Origin: DATDIC01 sp963777625
GTDB taxonomy: Bacteria; Pseudomonadota; Alphaproteobacteria; Acetobacterales; Acetobacteraceae
DNA length: 64,000 nt
Assembly: GCA_963777625.1 (NCBI GenBank)
Contig: CAVZRO010000011.1
Span: 1 to 64,000, forward strand
Direction of reading: 5' to 3'
The notes beneath the pieces are model-generated. The model worked only from the letters and a program-made list of their open reading frames with translations. It searched no databases and had not been told where the DNA came from. Made by a program: the position numbers and the translations under genes. This document shows, in pieces, positions 16,766-25,338 of the stretch. Position 1 is the first letter of the stretch. Every line of letters starts with the position of its first letter.

Positions 16766-16850
16766 GCCATACGACAAACCTGTCGCGCAAGCGGTGCTGG
16801 ACCAGGCAACCGGCGCGGGAGTAACCGAGGCGCCGGTCGTGCTTTGGAGT
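16740..16850 (+). pseudogene. Displaced rlpA 3'-end remnant (SPOR tail)
   Basis: After the repeat the sequence encodes, in one frame, PYDKPVAQAVLDQATGAGVT and EAPVVLW. This aligns with the SPOR tail of the present rlpA (PFATIAEADAALNQAINAGV, PDPHIVV). Two extra bases (gggcgcca versus gggcca) put it out of frame with the repeat. It has no start and is not a gene. I read it as the original rlpA end stranded by the insertion, still adjacent to dacA as in related genomes. Confidence 0.55.
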
Positions 16851-16886
16851 CTGGTGCCGGTCAGGCGCCGCACAGGAGTTTGCCCG

Positions 16887-18110
16887 ATGATCACCCGCCG
16901 CTCCGCCCTGCTCTCGGCCGTTGCCGCAACCGCCCTGGCGCGTCAGGCGCAGGCGCAGCGCCGCCCCACGCCGCACGCCCGCCCGGGTACGCACGGCGGC
17001 AAGGCCGACGCGGATCAGCCGCCCGCGGTCCCCGCGGACACCCCGCTCGGGCCGGTCGATACTTCAGCGAAATGGGCGTTCATCCAGGACTTCACCACCG
17101 GCGCGGTGCTGCTCACCAAGCAGGCCGATGACCAGATGCCGCCCTCGTCCATGACCAAGCTGATGACGCTCTATATCGTTTATTCGCGCCTGAAGGACGG
17201 ACGCCTGAAACTCGACGACATGCTCCCCGTCTCCGAGAAGGCGTGGCGCATGGGCGGATCGAAGATGTTCGTGCAGATCAACAGCCAGGTGCGGGTGGAG
17301 GATTTGATCCGCGGCATCGAAGTGGATTCCGGCAACGATGCCTGCATCGTGCTGGCGGAGTCGATCTCCGGCTCGGAGGAGCAATTCGCCGACCTGATGA
17401 ACCAGACAGCGAAAAAGCTCGGCCTGACCCATTCGCACTTCCTCAACAGCACCGGCTGGCCCGAGGACGGCCACTACATGAGCTGCCGCGACATCGCCAC
17501 CCTGGCCGGCGACATCATCCGGCAATTCCCCGAATTCTATCACTACGCCTCGGAGAAAACTTTCAAATTCAACAATATCGAGCAGGGCAACCGCAACCCG
17601 CTGGTACAGCGCGGCACCGCCGACGGGCTGAAGACCGGCCATACCGAGGCCGGCGGCTACGGCCTGGTCGCCTCCACCTTGCGCGGCAACCGCCGGGTGA
17701 TCCTGGTGCTGAACGGCATGTCATCCATGCGCGAGCGCGCCGAGGAAGGCGAGCGCCTGATGGACTGGGCGTTCGCCAATTTCGACGACGTCACCCTGTT
17801 CACCGCTGGCGACGTGGTGGAGCGCGCGCGCGTCTGGCTCGGCGCTACCCGCACGGTGCCGCTGGTGGGCAGCGGCGACCTGGTCGTCACCATGCCGCGC
17901 AACTGGCGGCAGACCGCCAAGATCGCCATCTCGTTCGATGCGCCGGTACGCGCGCCGGTTGCGCGCGGCACCACGCTCGGCAAGCTGTCGGTCAGCGGAC
18001 AGGGCGTACCGCCGATGGACGTGCCGCTGCTGGCCGGAACCGACGTGCCGAAGCTTGGATTGCCGGGCCGCGCGGTCGCCGTCCTGGCACACTACGTCAC
18101 CGGAAGCTGA
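16887..18110 (+). CDS. dacA: D-alanyl-D-alanine carboxypeptidase (PBP5/6 type)
   Basis: A 407-residue penicillin-binding protein that trims the terminal D-Ala of peptidoglycan stem peptides in the periplasm. The start MITRRSALLSAVAATALARQ is a signal peptide, with caggag upstream. The three active-site motifs are present: SMTK at residues 88-91 (SxxK), SGN at 148-150 (SxN) and KTG at 249-251. A C-terminal PBP5-like beta domain follows (ARVWLGATRTVPLVGSGDLV). It belongs to the mltB-rlpA-dacA-tmk cluster; here the island separates it from rlpA, so its promoter context may have changed. The stop overlaps the next gene. Confidence 0.9.
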   Translation: MITRRSALLSAVAATALARQAQAQRRPTPHARPGTHGGKADADQPPAVPADTPLGPVDTSAKWAFIQDFTTGAVLLTKQADDQMPPSSMTKLMTLYIVYSRLKDGRLKLDDMLPVSEKAWRMGGSKMFVQINSQVRVEDLIRGIEVDSGNDACIVLAESISGSEEQFADLMNQTAKKLGLTHSHFLNSTGWPEDGHYMSCRDIATLAGDIIRQFPEFYHYASEKTFKFNNIEQGNRNPLVQRGTADGLKTGHTEAGGYGLVASTLRGNRRVILVLNGMSSMRERAEEGERLMDWAFANFDDVTLFTAGDVVERARVWLGATRTVPLVGSGDLVVTMPRNWRQTAKIAISFDAPVRAPVARGTTLGKLSVSGQGVPPMDVPLLAGTDVPKLGLPGRAVAVLAHYVTGS

Positions 18111-18739
18111 TCACGCTGCCCGGTCGTTTCATCACGCTGGAAGGCGGCGAGGGCGCCGGCAAAACCACGCAGGCACGCCTGCTGGCGGAGGCGCTGGCCA
18201 CGCGCGGCCTGCCCGTGCTGCGCACCCGTGAACCCGGCGGGGCGCCCGGCGCCGAAGTGCTGCGCGGCCTGCTGCTGTCCGGCGACGTGGCATGGTCGCC
18301 ACCCGCCGAGATGCTGCTGCATTTCGCCGCCCGCGCCGAGCACGTGGAGCGCACCATCCGTCCTGCCCTGGCAACCGGCACCTGGGTGGTATGCGACCGG
18401 TTCACCGACTCCACCCTGGCCTACCAGGGCTACGGCCAGGGCGCGGATCGGGCGATGATTGCCGCGCTCGGGGCGTGGCTTGGTTTGGTTCCCGATGTGA
18501 CCTTCGTGCTGGAGGTCAGCCCCGCCGTCGCGGCGGCGCGGCTGGTCGGACGCGGCGGCGTGGCCGACCGTTACGAGCGCCTGGGAGCCGATTTCCACGC
18601 CCGCGTCGCCGCCGGCTTCAGGGCCATCGCCGCGGCGGAGCCGGCCCGCTGCGTGCTGATCGATGCCGATGGGCCGCCCGACGCAGTCCACGCCGCCATC
18701 ATGGCCCGGCTTGCCGATCACCTGCCGGAAGGGCATTGA
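18107..18739 (+). CDS. tmk: Thymidylate kinase
   Basis: dTMP kinase, making dTDP for DNA synthesis. The reading frame shows the P-loop LEGGEGAGKTTQARLLAEAL, the DRF motif (VVCDRFTDSTLAYQGYGQG), TREPGG and the LID-type GRGGVADRYERL. No ATG, GTG or TTG lies just ahead of the P-loop in this frame. The CTG at 18107, overlapping the dacA stop (CTGA), gives the expected length of about 210 residues and is the best start, though unusual. Position after dacA is conserved in the group. The frame is otherwise intact. Confidence 0.88.
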   Translation: MITLPGRFITLEGGEGAGKTTQARLLAEALATRGLPVLRTREPGGAPGAEVLRGLLLSGDVAWSPPAEMLLHFAARAEHVERTIRPALATGTWVVCDRFTDSTLAYQGYGQGADRAMIAALGAWLGLVPDVTFVLEVSPAVAAARLVGRGGVADRYERLGADFHARVAAGFRAIAAAEPARCVLIDADGPPDAVHAAIMARLADHLPEGH

Positions 18740-18765
18740 ACAGCGGCGTCCATCGGAGACCCTGC

Positions 18766-20541
18766 ATGTTCACCACCCGCCCCGAGATCGCCGGTACCTT
18801 CGGCGTCGTCGCCAGCACGCACTGGATCGCCAGCCAGGTTGGCATGGCGGTGCTGGAGCGTGGCGGCAACGCGTTCGATGCCGCCGCCGCCGCCGCCTTC
18901 ACCCTGCAGGTGGCAGAGCCGCATCTGAACGGCCCCGGCGGCGACGCGCCGATCATCGTGCACAGCACCCGCACCGGCACGCAGCACGTGGTCTGCGGCC
19001 AGGGTGTTGCCCCGCAGGCGGCCACCCTGGACGCATTCCGCGACCTGGGCGTCGATCTGATCCCCGCCACCGGCCTGTTGCCCGCCGTGGTGCCCGGCGC
19101 GTTCGACGCCTGGTGCCGCATGCTGCGCGACTGGGGCACGTGGGAGCTGCCGGCGGTGCTCGATTACGCCATCGGTTACGCCCGCAACGGCATTCCCATC
19201 GTGCCGCGCATCAGCGCCACCATCGAAGGCGTGCGCCCGCTGTTCGAGGCGGAGTGGAAAACCTCCGCCGCGGTCTATCTGCCGGGCGGCAATGTGCCGG
19301 CGCCGAACAGCCTGTTCGCGCGTCCCGCCCTCGCCGCCACCTATGAGCGCATCTGCCGCGAAGCGACCGGCGCCACCCGCGAGGCGCGCATCGAAGCCGC
19401 GCGCAACGCCTGGTACCGCGGGTTTGTCGCCGAGGCGGTGGATCGTTTCTTCCGTTCCACCGAGGTGCTGGACGTGACCGGCCGACGCCATCGCGGCCTG
19501 CTGACGGCGGACGATTTCGCCCGCTGGTCGGCGACGCTGGAGGATCCCGTCGCCTACGACTATCACGACCACACGGTGCTGAAATGCGGCCCGTGGAGCC
19601 AGGGTCCGGTGCTGCTGCAACAGCTCGCGTTGCTGCGCGGCTTCGATGTCGGCGGGATGGACCCGCTCGGTGCCGAGCTGGTCCACACCATCGTGGAATG
19701 CGCCAAGCTGGCCTACGCCGACCGCGAGGCGTGGTACGGCGATCCGCGCTTTGCCGATGTGCCGCTGAACACGCTGCTGTCCGCTTCATACAACGATCAG
19801 CGGCGGCAACTGGTCGGCCCGGATGCGGCGATGACCCTGCGCCCCGGCCAGGTGAACGGACGCACGCCCTGGGTCGATCACGACGCGGCCACGCGCGCCG
19901 GCCTGCTGCCCAATGCGGCGGGTGCCGGAGAGCCGACGGTCTCGCGCCTCGGCGTGATCGGCGCTGACACCTGCCACATCGACGTGATCGATCGCGACGG
20001 CAACATGGTCAGTGCGACGCCGTCCGGCGGCTGGCTGCAATCGTCGCCGGTGATTCCGGAGCTGGGCTTCCCGATGGGCACGCGCGGACAGATGTTCTGG
20101 TTGAAACCGGATCTGCCCAACAGCCTGGCGCCCGGCAAGCGTCCCCGCACCACGCTCTCGCCCAGCTTCGCGCTGCGCGGCGGCAAGGCTTGGATGGCGT
20201 TCGGCACGCCCGGTGGAGACCAGCAGGACCAATGGTCGCTGCTGTTTTTCCTGCGCATGATCCACCACAACATGAACGTGCAGGAAGCGATCGACGCCCC
20301 GTCGTTCCATAGCGAGCACTGGCCATCCAGCTTCTGGCCCCGCATCGCGCGGCCCGGCAAGCTGGTGCTGGAAGGCCGCTATGATGACGCCGTGCTGCAC
20401 GAGCTGACCCGCCGCGGGCACAAGGCGGAAAAGGGCGACGACTGGACCGAGGGCCGGCTGTCCGGCGCGCGGGTGGAGGATGGTCAGTTCCGAGCCGGCG
20501 CCAATCCGCGCGGCGTGCAGGGTTACGCTGTCGGACGCTGA
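18766..20541 (+). CDS. ggt: Gamma-glutamyltransferase family protein
   Basis: A 591-residue Ntn-hydrolase that is expected to self-cleave and to transfer or hydrolyse gamma-glutamyl groups. ATG 18766 has cggaga upstream. The start FGVVASTHWIASQVGMAVLE and the following GGNAFDAAAAAAF are family hallmarks. The nucleophile region GADTCHIDVIDRDGNMVSAT places the catalytic Thr at about residue 402. GTPGGDQQDQW near the C-terminus matches the oxyanion/substrate loop. There is no signal peptide, unlike periplasmic E. coli Ggt, so the enzyme may be cytoplasmic and act on gamma-glutamyl or related amide substrates. It is probably a separate transcript, followed by a triple-hairpin repeat. Confidence 0.88.
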   Translation: MFTTRPEIAGTFGVVASTHWIASQVGMAVLERGGNAFDAAAAAAFTLQVAEPHLNGPGGDAPIIVHSTRTGTQHVVCGQGVAPQAATLDAFRDLGVDLIPATGLLPAVVPGAFDAWCRMLRDWGTWELPAVLDYAIGYARNGIPIVPRISATIEGVRPLFEAEWKTSAAVYLPGGNVPAPNSLFARPALAATYERICREATGATREARIEAARNAWYRGFVAEAVDRFFRSTEVLDVTGRRHRGLLTADDFARWSATLEDPVAYDYHDHTVLKCGPWSQGPVLLQQLALLRGFDVGGMDPLGAELVHTIVECAKLAYADREAWYGDPRFADVPLNTLLSASYNDQRRQLVGPDAAMTLRPGQVNGRTPWVDHDAATRAGLLPNAAGAGEPTVSRLGVIGADTCHIDVIDRDGNMVSATPSGGWLQSSPVIPELGFPMGTRGQMFWLKPDLPNSLAPGKRPRTTLSPSFALRGGKAWMAFGTPGGDQQDQWSLLFFLRMIHHNMNVQEAIDAPSFHSEHWPSSFWPRIARPGKLVLEGRYDDAVLHELTRRGHKAEKGDDWTEGRLSGARVEDGQFRAGANPRGVQGYAVGR

Positions 20542-20616
20542 CCCTCACCCGACCCTTCCTTCACCTCTCCCGCTTGCGGGAGAGGTCGGCGCGCTTTCAG
20601 CGCGCCGGGTGAGGGC
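20542..20616. repeat. Triple-hairpin repeat / likely bidirectional terminator
   Basis: Three nested stems: outer ccctcaccc/gggtgaggg, cctctcccgc-tt-gcgggagagg (20564-20585) and cggcgcgc-tttca-gcgcgccg (20587-20607). It lies between the convergent ggt and mntH genes. An opposite-orientation copy lacking the outer closing arm is at 36488-36546. Confidence 0.75.
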
Positions 20617-20622
20617 CGACGT

Positions 20623-21900
20623 TCACACGAACATCTGCGCCAGCAGCACCACATTCAGGACCAATACCACGACCGTCCCCCCAATCGCCGCCACATCCGT
20701 CAGCCGGCTGTTCGCGAACTGCCCCATAATATCGCGTCGCCGCGTGAAAAGCACGAGTGCAACCATCGGAATCGGCAGCGCAAACGAAAGCACGATCTGG
20801 CTCAGCACCAGCGCATGGGTCGCATTGGCGCCGAGCCCGACAACCACGAACGCCGGGATCATGGTCACCAGCCGCCGCACCCAGATCGGAATCCGGAAGC
20901 GCACGAACCCCTGCATGATCATCTGCCCGGCCATCGTGCCCACCGTCGAACTGGAAATCCCCGACGCCATCAGTGAAATCAGGAACACCACCGCCGCCCC
21001 GGCGCCGAGCAGCGGCACCAGCGAGTGATAAGCGGTCTCGATCTCCGCCACCTCGCTGTGCCCGGCATGAAACGCCGCCGACGCCATCATCACCATCGCC
21101 ATGTTCACCGCTCCGGCGAATGCCAGCGCAATGATGACCTCGCGATTGGAGAATCGCAGCAACGAGCGACGATCACCCGCATCACGCGCCCGCCCGCGGT
21201 GCTGCGTCAGGCCGGAATGCAGGTAAAGCGCATGCGGCATCACGGTGGCGCCGATGATACCGACTGAAATCGTCAGCGCCGCGGCATTCGGCATCGATGG
21301 CAGCACGGAATGCAGCGCGGCCTGGTGCCAGGCAACCGGCGCGATGAACATCTCGATCAGATAGCAGCCGCCGATCACCGCAATCAGCGCGCCGATGATC
21401 AGCTCCATGGGGCGAAAACCACGTTTCTCGAACAGCAGGATGCCGCAGGTGATGACGCCGGTAACCACCATCCCGGCAAACAGGGGGATTTTGAACAGCA
21501 GCGCGAGGCCGATCGCGCCGCCGAGAAACTCGGCAAGATCGGTCGCCATCGCGGCCACTTCGCTGACCGCCCACATCGCGTACACGGTGCGCGGCGGGAA
21601 CTGCTCGCGGCACATCTCCGCAAGGTTGCGGCCGGTGACGATGCCGAGCTTGGCGGACAAAGCCTGGAACAGCATGGCGATCAGGTTCGCCATCACGACC
21701 ACCCAGAGCAGCGCATAACCGAACCGGGCGCCCGCCTGGATGTTGGTGGCGAAATTGCCGGGGTCCATGTACGCGATCGAGGCGATCACCGCCGGGCCGG
21801 CAAACAGGAATGCGGATCGCGGCCCACGCCGCCGGCCAGCCAGTACCTCGTGAATGGCCAGAGTGGTCTGATCGCTCAATGTAAGGCTTCGTCCGCTCAT
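20623..21900 (-). CDS. mntH: Nramp-family Mn(II)/divalent metal transporter
   Basis: A 425-residue proton-coupled divalent-metal importer of the inner membrane. The metal-binding DPGN motif is in helix 1 (SIAYMDPGNFATNIQAGARF), and the matching MPH motif is in helix 6 (GATVMPHALYLHS). Eleven hydrophobic helices are visible. Start ATG 21898-21900 (MSGRSLTLSDQTTLAIHEVL). A 16-bp inverted repeat resembling an MntR box sits 41 bp upstream, suggesting repression by manganese. It is a single gene, convergent with ggt. Length and motifs are normal; manganese is the likely main substrate, iron a secondary one. Confidence 0.93.
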   Translation of the reverse strand: MSGRSLTLSDQTTLAIHEVLAGRRRGPRSAFLFAGPAVIASIAYMDPGNFATNIQAGARFGYALLWVVVMANLIAMLFQALSAKLGIVTGRNLAEMCREQFPPRTVYAMWAVSEVAAMATDLAEFLGGAIGLALLFKIPLFAGMVVTGVITCGILLFEKRGFRPMELIIGALIAVIGGCYLIEMFIAPVAWHQAALHSVLPSMPNAAALTISVGIIGATVMPHALYLHSGLTQHRGRARDAGDRRSLLRFSNREVIIALAFAGAVNMAMVMMASAAFHAGHSEVAEIETAYHSLVPLLGAGAAVVFLISLMASGISSSTVGTMAGQMIMQGFVRFRIPIWVRRLVTMIPAFVVVGLGANATHALVLSQIVLSFALPIPMVALVLFTRRRDIMGQFANSRLTDVAAIGGTVVVLVLNVVLLAQMFV

Positions 21901-21940
21901 CCGCCCCGATCCCGGAACCTGGCTAGCTCCCGGTGAATAA

Positions 21941-21956
21941 TGTAGCCTAAGCTACA
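21941..21956. promoter_or_regulatory. Candidate MntR operator of mntH
   Basis: tgtagc-ctaa-gctaca is a perfect 6-bp inverted repeat with a 4-base spacer, 41 bp upstream of the mntH start. The arm/spacer layout matches the enterobacterial MntR box (atagc-N4-gctat). Manganese-dependent repression is inferred. Confidence 0.6.
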
Positions 21957-22049
21957 CTTGACGCAAGGGGCTTCATATTTCTGTCAATGACACACCCTGA
22001 TGCCGGATCAGGTTGACGGCCCTTGTCGCCTCTTCGCCCCCACCTTACT

Positions 22050-22066
22050 GTGACTACAGTAGTCAC
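22050..22066. promoter_or_regulatory. Operator palindrome of the Phd/VapC pair
   Basis: gtgactac-a-gtagtcac is a perfect 17-bp palindrome, 15 bp before the antitoxin start. Autoregulatory binding of a Phd-type antitoxin to such a site is standard for the family. Confidence 0.65.
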
Positions 22067-22080
22067 TGATTGGAGCCATC

Positions 22081-22323
22081 ATGCGGGAAATCCAGCTTCG
22101 GGAAGCGAAGGCCAGCCTGTCGGCCGTCTTGGACGACGCATTGCGTGGCGTACCGGCGATCATCACCCGGCACGGCAAAAAGGAGGCCGTCATCCTGAGC
22201 TTCAAGGAATGGGAACGGCTGTCCCAGGTGCCGTCCTTCGGCCGGCTGCTGATGGCCGCGCCGATCGCACCGGAGGACCTGCCGGAGCGCGATCCCACAC
22301 CGCTGCGGACCGCCGATCTCTGA
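22081..22323 (+). CDS. Phd/YefM-type antitoxin
   Basis: An 80-residue antitoxin starting MREIQLREAKASLSAVLDDA, the ribbon-helix dimer domain of Phd/YefM proteins, then VPAIITRHGKKEAVILSFKE. The C-terminal part (from RLLMAAPIAPEDLPERD) is the flexible toxin-neutralising tail. A perfect 17-bp palindrome just upstream is the likely operator. The PIN toxin gene begins 7 bp after the stop, so the two form one operon. Confidence 0.85.
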   Translation: MREIQLREAKASLSAVLDDALRGVPAIITRHGKKEAVILSFKEWERLSQVPSFGRLLMAAPIAPEDLPERDPTPLRTADL

Positions 22324-22329
22324 GCGCCG

Positions 22330-22767
22330 GTGTATCTCGTCGATACCAGTGTCATCTCGGCCGGTGCACCGTCGCGGCTCGTGCCGACCGAACTGGTGGA
22401 TTGGATGGACGCGCAATCGGCATTGCTGTCGCTCTCGGCCGTGACGGTGGCGGAGATCGAAGACGGCATCGCCAAGCTGCGGCGCGAGGGTGCCACGCGC
22501 AAGAGCGAGAATTTGTCAGCCTGGCTGGAAACCGTGCTGCATCTCTATGGGGACCGCATCCTCGCCTTCGACGCGGCCACCGCGCGGATTGCCGGCGGCT
22601 TGTCGGACCGGGCGCGCGGGAAAGGCCAGGCCCCCGGATTCGGCTACATCATCGTTGCGGCCACGGCGCAGCACCACGGCTTGACAATCCTGTCCCGCAA
22701 CGTCCGCCATTTCGCGCCGCTGGGCGTGCCGGTCCTCGATCCGTTCATCGCGTTGCCACCAGCATGA
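22330..22767 (+). CDS. vapC: PIN-domain toxin, VapC/FitB-like
   Basis: A 145-residue PIN-domain ribonuclease with a GTG start (MYLVDTSVISAGAPSRL). Expected acidic residues D5 and E42/E44 (TVAEIEDGI) are present, and the C-terminal ILSRNVRHFAPLGVPVLDPF is typical of the FitB-like branch. The third acidic position is unusual: where relatives have an Asp before the IAATA helix, this protein reads APGFGYIIVAATA, with Tyr106 in that place. Nuclease activity may therefore be reduced or lost. It pairs with the Phd-type antitoxin upstream. Confidence 0.82.
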   Translation: MYLVDTSVISAGAPSRLVPTELVDWMDAQSALLSLSAVTVAEIEDGIAKLRREGATRKSENLSAWLETVLHLYGDRILAFDAATARIAGGLSDRARGKGQAPGFGYIIVAATAQHHGLTILSRNVRHFAPLGVPVLDPFIALPPA

Positions 22768-22798
22768 AACCACGCTGGAGGCCGCGAACGCCTTTCCC

Positions 22799-22817
22799 CC
22801 CTCCCCTTGCGGGAGGG
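22799..22817. terminator. GC hairpin between vapC and dut
   Basis: ccctccc-cttgc-gggaggg between two convergent genes, followed by G/C-rich sequence without a T-run. A probable bidirectional transcription stop or a degenerate repeat copy. Confidence 0.45.
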
Positions 22818-22864
22818 GCCGGGGGAGGGGTCGTCCCACAAGCATCATGACGTGCGGCGTGACT

Positions 22865-23311
22865 TCAGCTTCCAGTGCTGCCGAACCCGCCCTGCGCGCG
22901 AGCCGTATCATCCAGCGCGGCCACTTCCTGCCAGCGCGCCCGCGTCACCGGCGCCAGCACCGCCTGGGCGATCCGTGTGCCACGCTCCACGACAAACGGC
23001 GCGTCGCCGGCATTGAGCAGAATGACCTGGATCTCCCCGCGATAATCCTCGTCGATCGTCCCGGGACTGTTCGGCAGCACGATGCCATGCCGCAACGCCA
23101 GCCCGGAGCGCGGGCGGATTTGCAGCTCGTACCCCGGCGGCAGCGCCACCGCCAACCCGGTCGGAATAAGTGCCCGCCCGAGCGGCGCAATGGTAACCGG
23201 TGCATCCACCGCCGCCACCAAATCCATGCCGGCCGCGCCGGCGGTCGCATAGGACGGCAGCGTCAGCCCCTCGCCGTGCGGCAGCCGCCGGACTGCAATG
23301 GGCACAGTCAC
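22865..23311 (-). CDS. dut: dUTP diphosphatase
   Basis: A 148-residue trimeric dUTPase, converting dUTP to dUMP and PPi. Conserved motifs are present: ATAGAAGMDLVAAVD (motif 1), IRPRSGLAL (motif 2), LPNSPGTIDEDYRGEIQVI (motif 3), ERGTRIAQAVL (motif 4) and the C-terminal RAQGGFGSTGS arm (motif 5). The GTG start overlaps the stop of coaBC by four bases, so the gene is the last of a coaBC-dut operon, an arrangement common in proteobacteria. The frame is intact. Confidence 0.95.
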   Translation of the reverse strand: MTVPIAVRRLPHGEGLTLPSYATAGAAGMDLVAAVDAPVTIAPLGRALIPTGLAVALPPGYELQIRPRSGLALRHGIVLPNSPGTIDEDYRGEIQVILLNAGDAPFVVERGTRIAQAVLAPVTRARWQEVAALDDTARAQGGFGSTGS

Positions 23312-24522
23312 CGCGGCGTCTCCGCGATGCGCCGGGCCAGCCGGTCCGCCACCTCCGTCTTGGGCAGACGCGGCCAGTGCTCGATCCCCTCGGCCGTGAT
23401 CAGATGCACCGCATTCTCCTCCCCGCCCATGATCCCGCTTTCCGGCGACACATCATTGGCGACGATCCAGTCGCAGCCTTTGCGCGCGCGCTTCGCGGTG
23501 GCGTTTTCCAGCAGCGACCCGGTCTCCGCGGCAAAGCCGATCACCAGCGTCGGCCGCTGCGGGCCGGGGCGCGACAACGTGGCGAGAATATCCGGGTTCG
23601 CCACCAACTCCAGCACCGGCGGCGGGGCGCCCTGAACCTTCTTGATCTTGCCCCCGGCTTCGTGCGCCACGTGCCAGTCGGCGACGGCGGCGGCGCAGAC
23701 GGCAATATCGGCGGGCAGCGCACCGACGCAGGCGTCCAGCATCTGCCGTGCTGTCTCGACATGCCGCACCGTCACGCCGGGCGGGGCCGCCAGCGTCACC
23801 GGGCCGCTGACCAGCGTCACCCGCGCGCCCAGCGCCGCCAACGCCGCCGCGATTGCATGTCCCTGGCGCCCGCTGCTGCGATTGGCGATGTAGCGGACCG
23901 GGTCGATCGGCTCATGCGTAGGGCCGCTGGTGACGATGGCGTGGCGCCCCGCCAGCGTCCGGTCCGGCGCCAGCAGCGCGACGATGGCGGCCAGGATCGC
24001 CGGCGGCTCGGCCAGCCGCCCGGGGCCATACTCGTTGCAGGCCATCGCGCCTTCGGCGGGACCGACGACGCGGATGCCGCGCCGGGCCAGCAGCGCCATG
24101 TTGGCCTGTGTCGCCAGGTGCTGCCACATGCGCACATTCATTGCCGGGGCGACCAGCACCGGCTTGTCGGTCGCCAGCAGCAGCGTGGAGGCCAGGTCGT
24201 CGGCAAGCCCGGCCGCCATCTTCGCCAGGATGTCGGCGGAAGCCGGTGCCACCACCAGCAGGTCGGCGCTGCGCGAGAGCTGGATATGCCCCATCTCGCT
24301 TTCGTCGGTCAGCGAGAACAGGTCCGTATAGACCTTGCTCTCGCTCAGCGCCTGCAACGACAGGGGCGTGACGAAGTGCCGCGCGGCCTCGGTCAGCACG
24401 CAGCTCACACCACAGCCTTGCGCGCGCAGCAGGCGGATCAGCTCCAGCCCTTTGTAAGCGGCAATGCCGCCGGAAACGATCAGCAGCACCCGCTTGCCGG
24501 CAAGGCCGCTCACAGGCGCCAC
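23308..24522 (-). CDS. coaBC: Phosphopantothenoylcysteine synthetase/decarboxylase
   Basis: A 404-residue bifunctional enzyme of coenzyme A synthesis. The N-terminal CoaC flavoprotein part has GKRVLLIVSGGIAAYKGLEL, PASADILAKMAAG, and the active-site Cys loop GAMACNEYGPGRLAEP. The C-terminal CoaB part has VTSGPTHEPIDPVRYIANRS, SGRQGHAIAAAL and VIGFAAETGSL. The length is normal. It is preceded on the same strand by ubiE, overlapping its 3' end by 13 bp, and followed by dut. Confidence 0.95.
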   Translation of the reverse strand: MAPVSGLAGKRVLLIVSGGIAAYKGLELIRLLRAQGCGVSCVLTEAARHFVTPLSLQALSESKVYTDLFSLTDESEMGHIQLSRSADLLVVAPASADILAKMAAGLADDLASTLLLATDKPVLVAPAMNVRMWQHLATQANMALLARRGIRVVGPAEGAMACNEYGPGRLAEPPAILAAIVALLAPDRTLAGRHAIVTSGPTHEPIDPVRYIANRSSGRQGHAIAAALAALGARVTLVSGPVTLAAPPGVTVRHVETARQMLDACVGALPADIAVCAAAVADWHVAHEAGGKIKKVQGAPPPVLELVANPDILATLSRPGPQRPTLVIGFAAETGSLLENATAKRARKGCDWIVANDVSPESGIMGGEENAVHLITAEGIEHWPRLPKTEVADRLARRIAETPR

Positions 24523-25266
24523 CCGGAATGGATCGCCACGATGCCGCCCGACAGGTTGCGCACCTGCACGCGGTCGAAACCCGCTGCCCTCATCATGGCC
24601 GCCAGTGCCTCCTGGTCCGGGAAGGTGCGGATGCTCTCCGCCAGATAGCGGTAGCTGTCTGCATCCTTGGCCACCAGGGCGCCCAGGCGGGGCAGCACCC
24701 GGAACAACCAGGCCTCATAAACCGGGTCGAGCACGGCGACCCGAGGACGGCTGAATTCCAGGCAGAAGAAGCGCCCACCCGGACGCAGGACACGGCGTGC
24801 CTCGGCCAGCACCGCCGGCTTGTCGGTGCAGTTGCGCAAACCGAAACCGATCGAAACCCGATCGAACAGGCGCGCCGGCAGCGGCAGCCGTTCGGCGTCG
24901 GTGACCACCAGGTCCAGTTCCGCGATCAGCCCACGCTCGATCGCGCGGTCGCGAGCGATCGACAACATGGCCGGATTGACGTCGCTCAGCAGTACCCGGA
25001 CCGCCGCCGGCGGAGCGCCACGCCAGGCCGATATCGCCGGTACCGCTGGCCAGGTCGAGCAGCCGCCGGCTCGGGCGCGGCCCCAGTTCCGTCAGCAGAA
25101 TCCGCTTCCACGCACGATGGATGCCCAGCGACATCAGGTCGTTCATCAGGTCGTAGCGAGGCGCCACGCTGTCGAACACCTGCCGCACCAGACCGCGCTT
25201 CGCCGCCACCGCGACGCGGCGAAAGCCGAAATCGGTGGTAGGGGCGGGCGCCGGGTTATCGCTCAT
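24510..25266 (-). CDS. ubiE: UbiE methyltransferase (demethoxyubiquinol/menaquinol), frameshifted
   Basis: C-methyltransferase of quinone synthesis (2-polyprenyl-6-methoxy-1,4-benzoquinol methylase). The N-terminal part in one frame has VRQVFDSVAPRYDLMNDLMS, LGIHRAWKRILLTEL and the SAM motif LLDLASGTGDIGL. Near 25005-25030 the frame changes, and the protein continues LLSDVNPAMLSIARDRA, GFGLRNCTDKPAVLAEARRV and FLEFSRPR to the end (AIHSGWRL). One indel in the GC-rich stretch around 25,010 restores a normal protein of about 251 residues. Because the gene is needed for respiration and everything else is conserved, a consensus error is likelier than a true pseudogene. Followed by coaBC. Confidence 0.85.
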
Positions 25267-25338
25267 CCTGCCTCACGTATAGACCCTGGCCCCCCTCCGT
25301 GGGAGAGGCAGTGCCGGCACAGCCACGCAGGACAGAAG

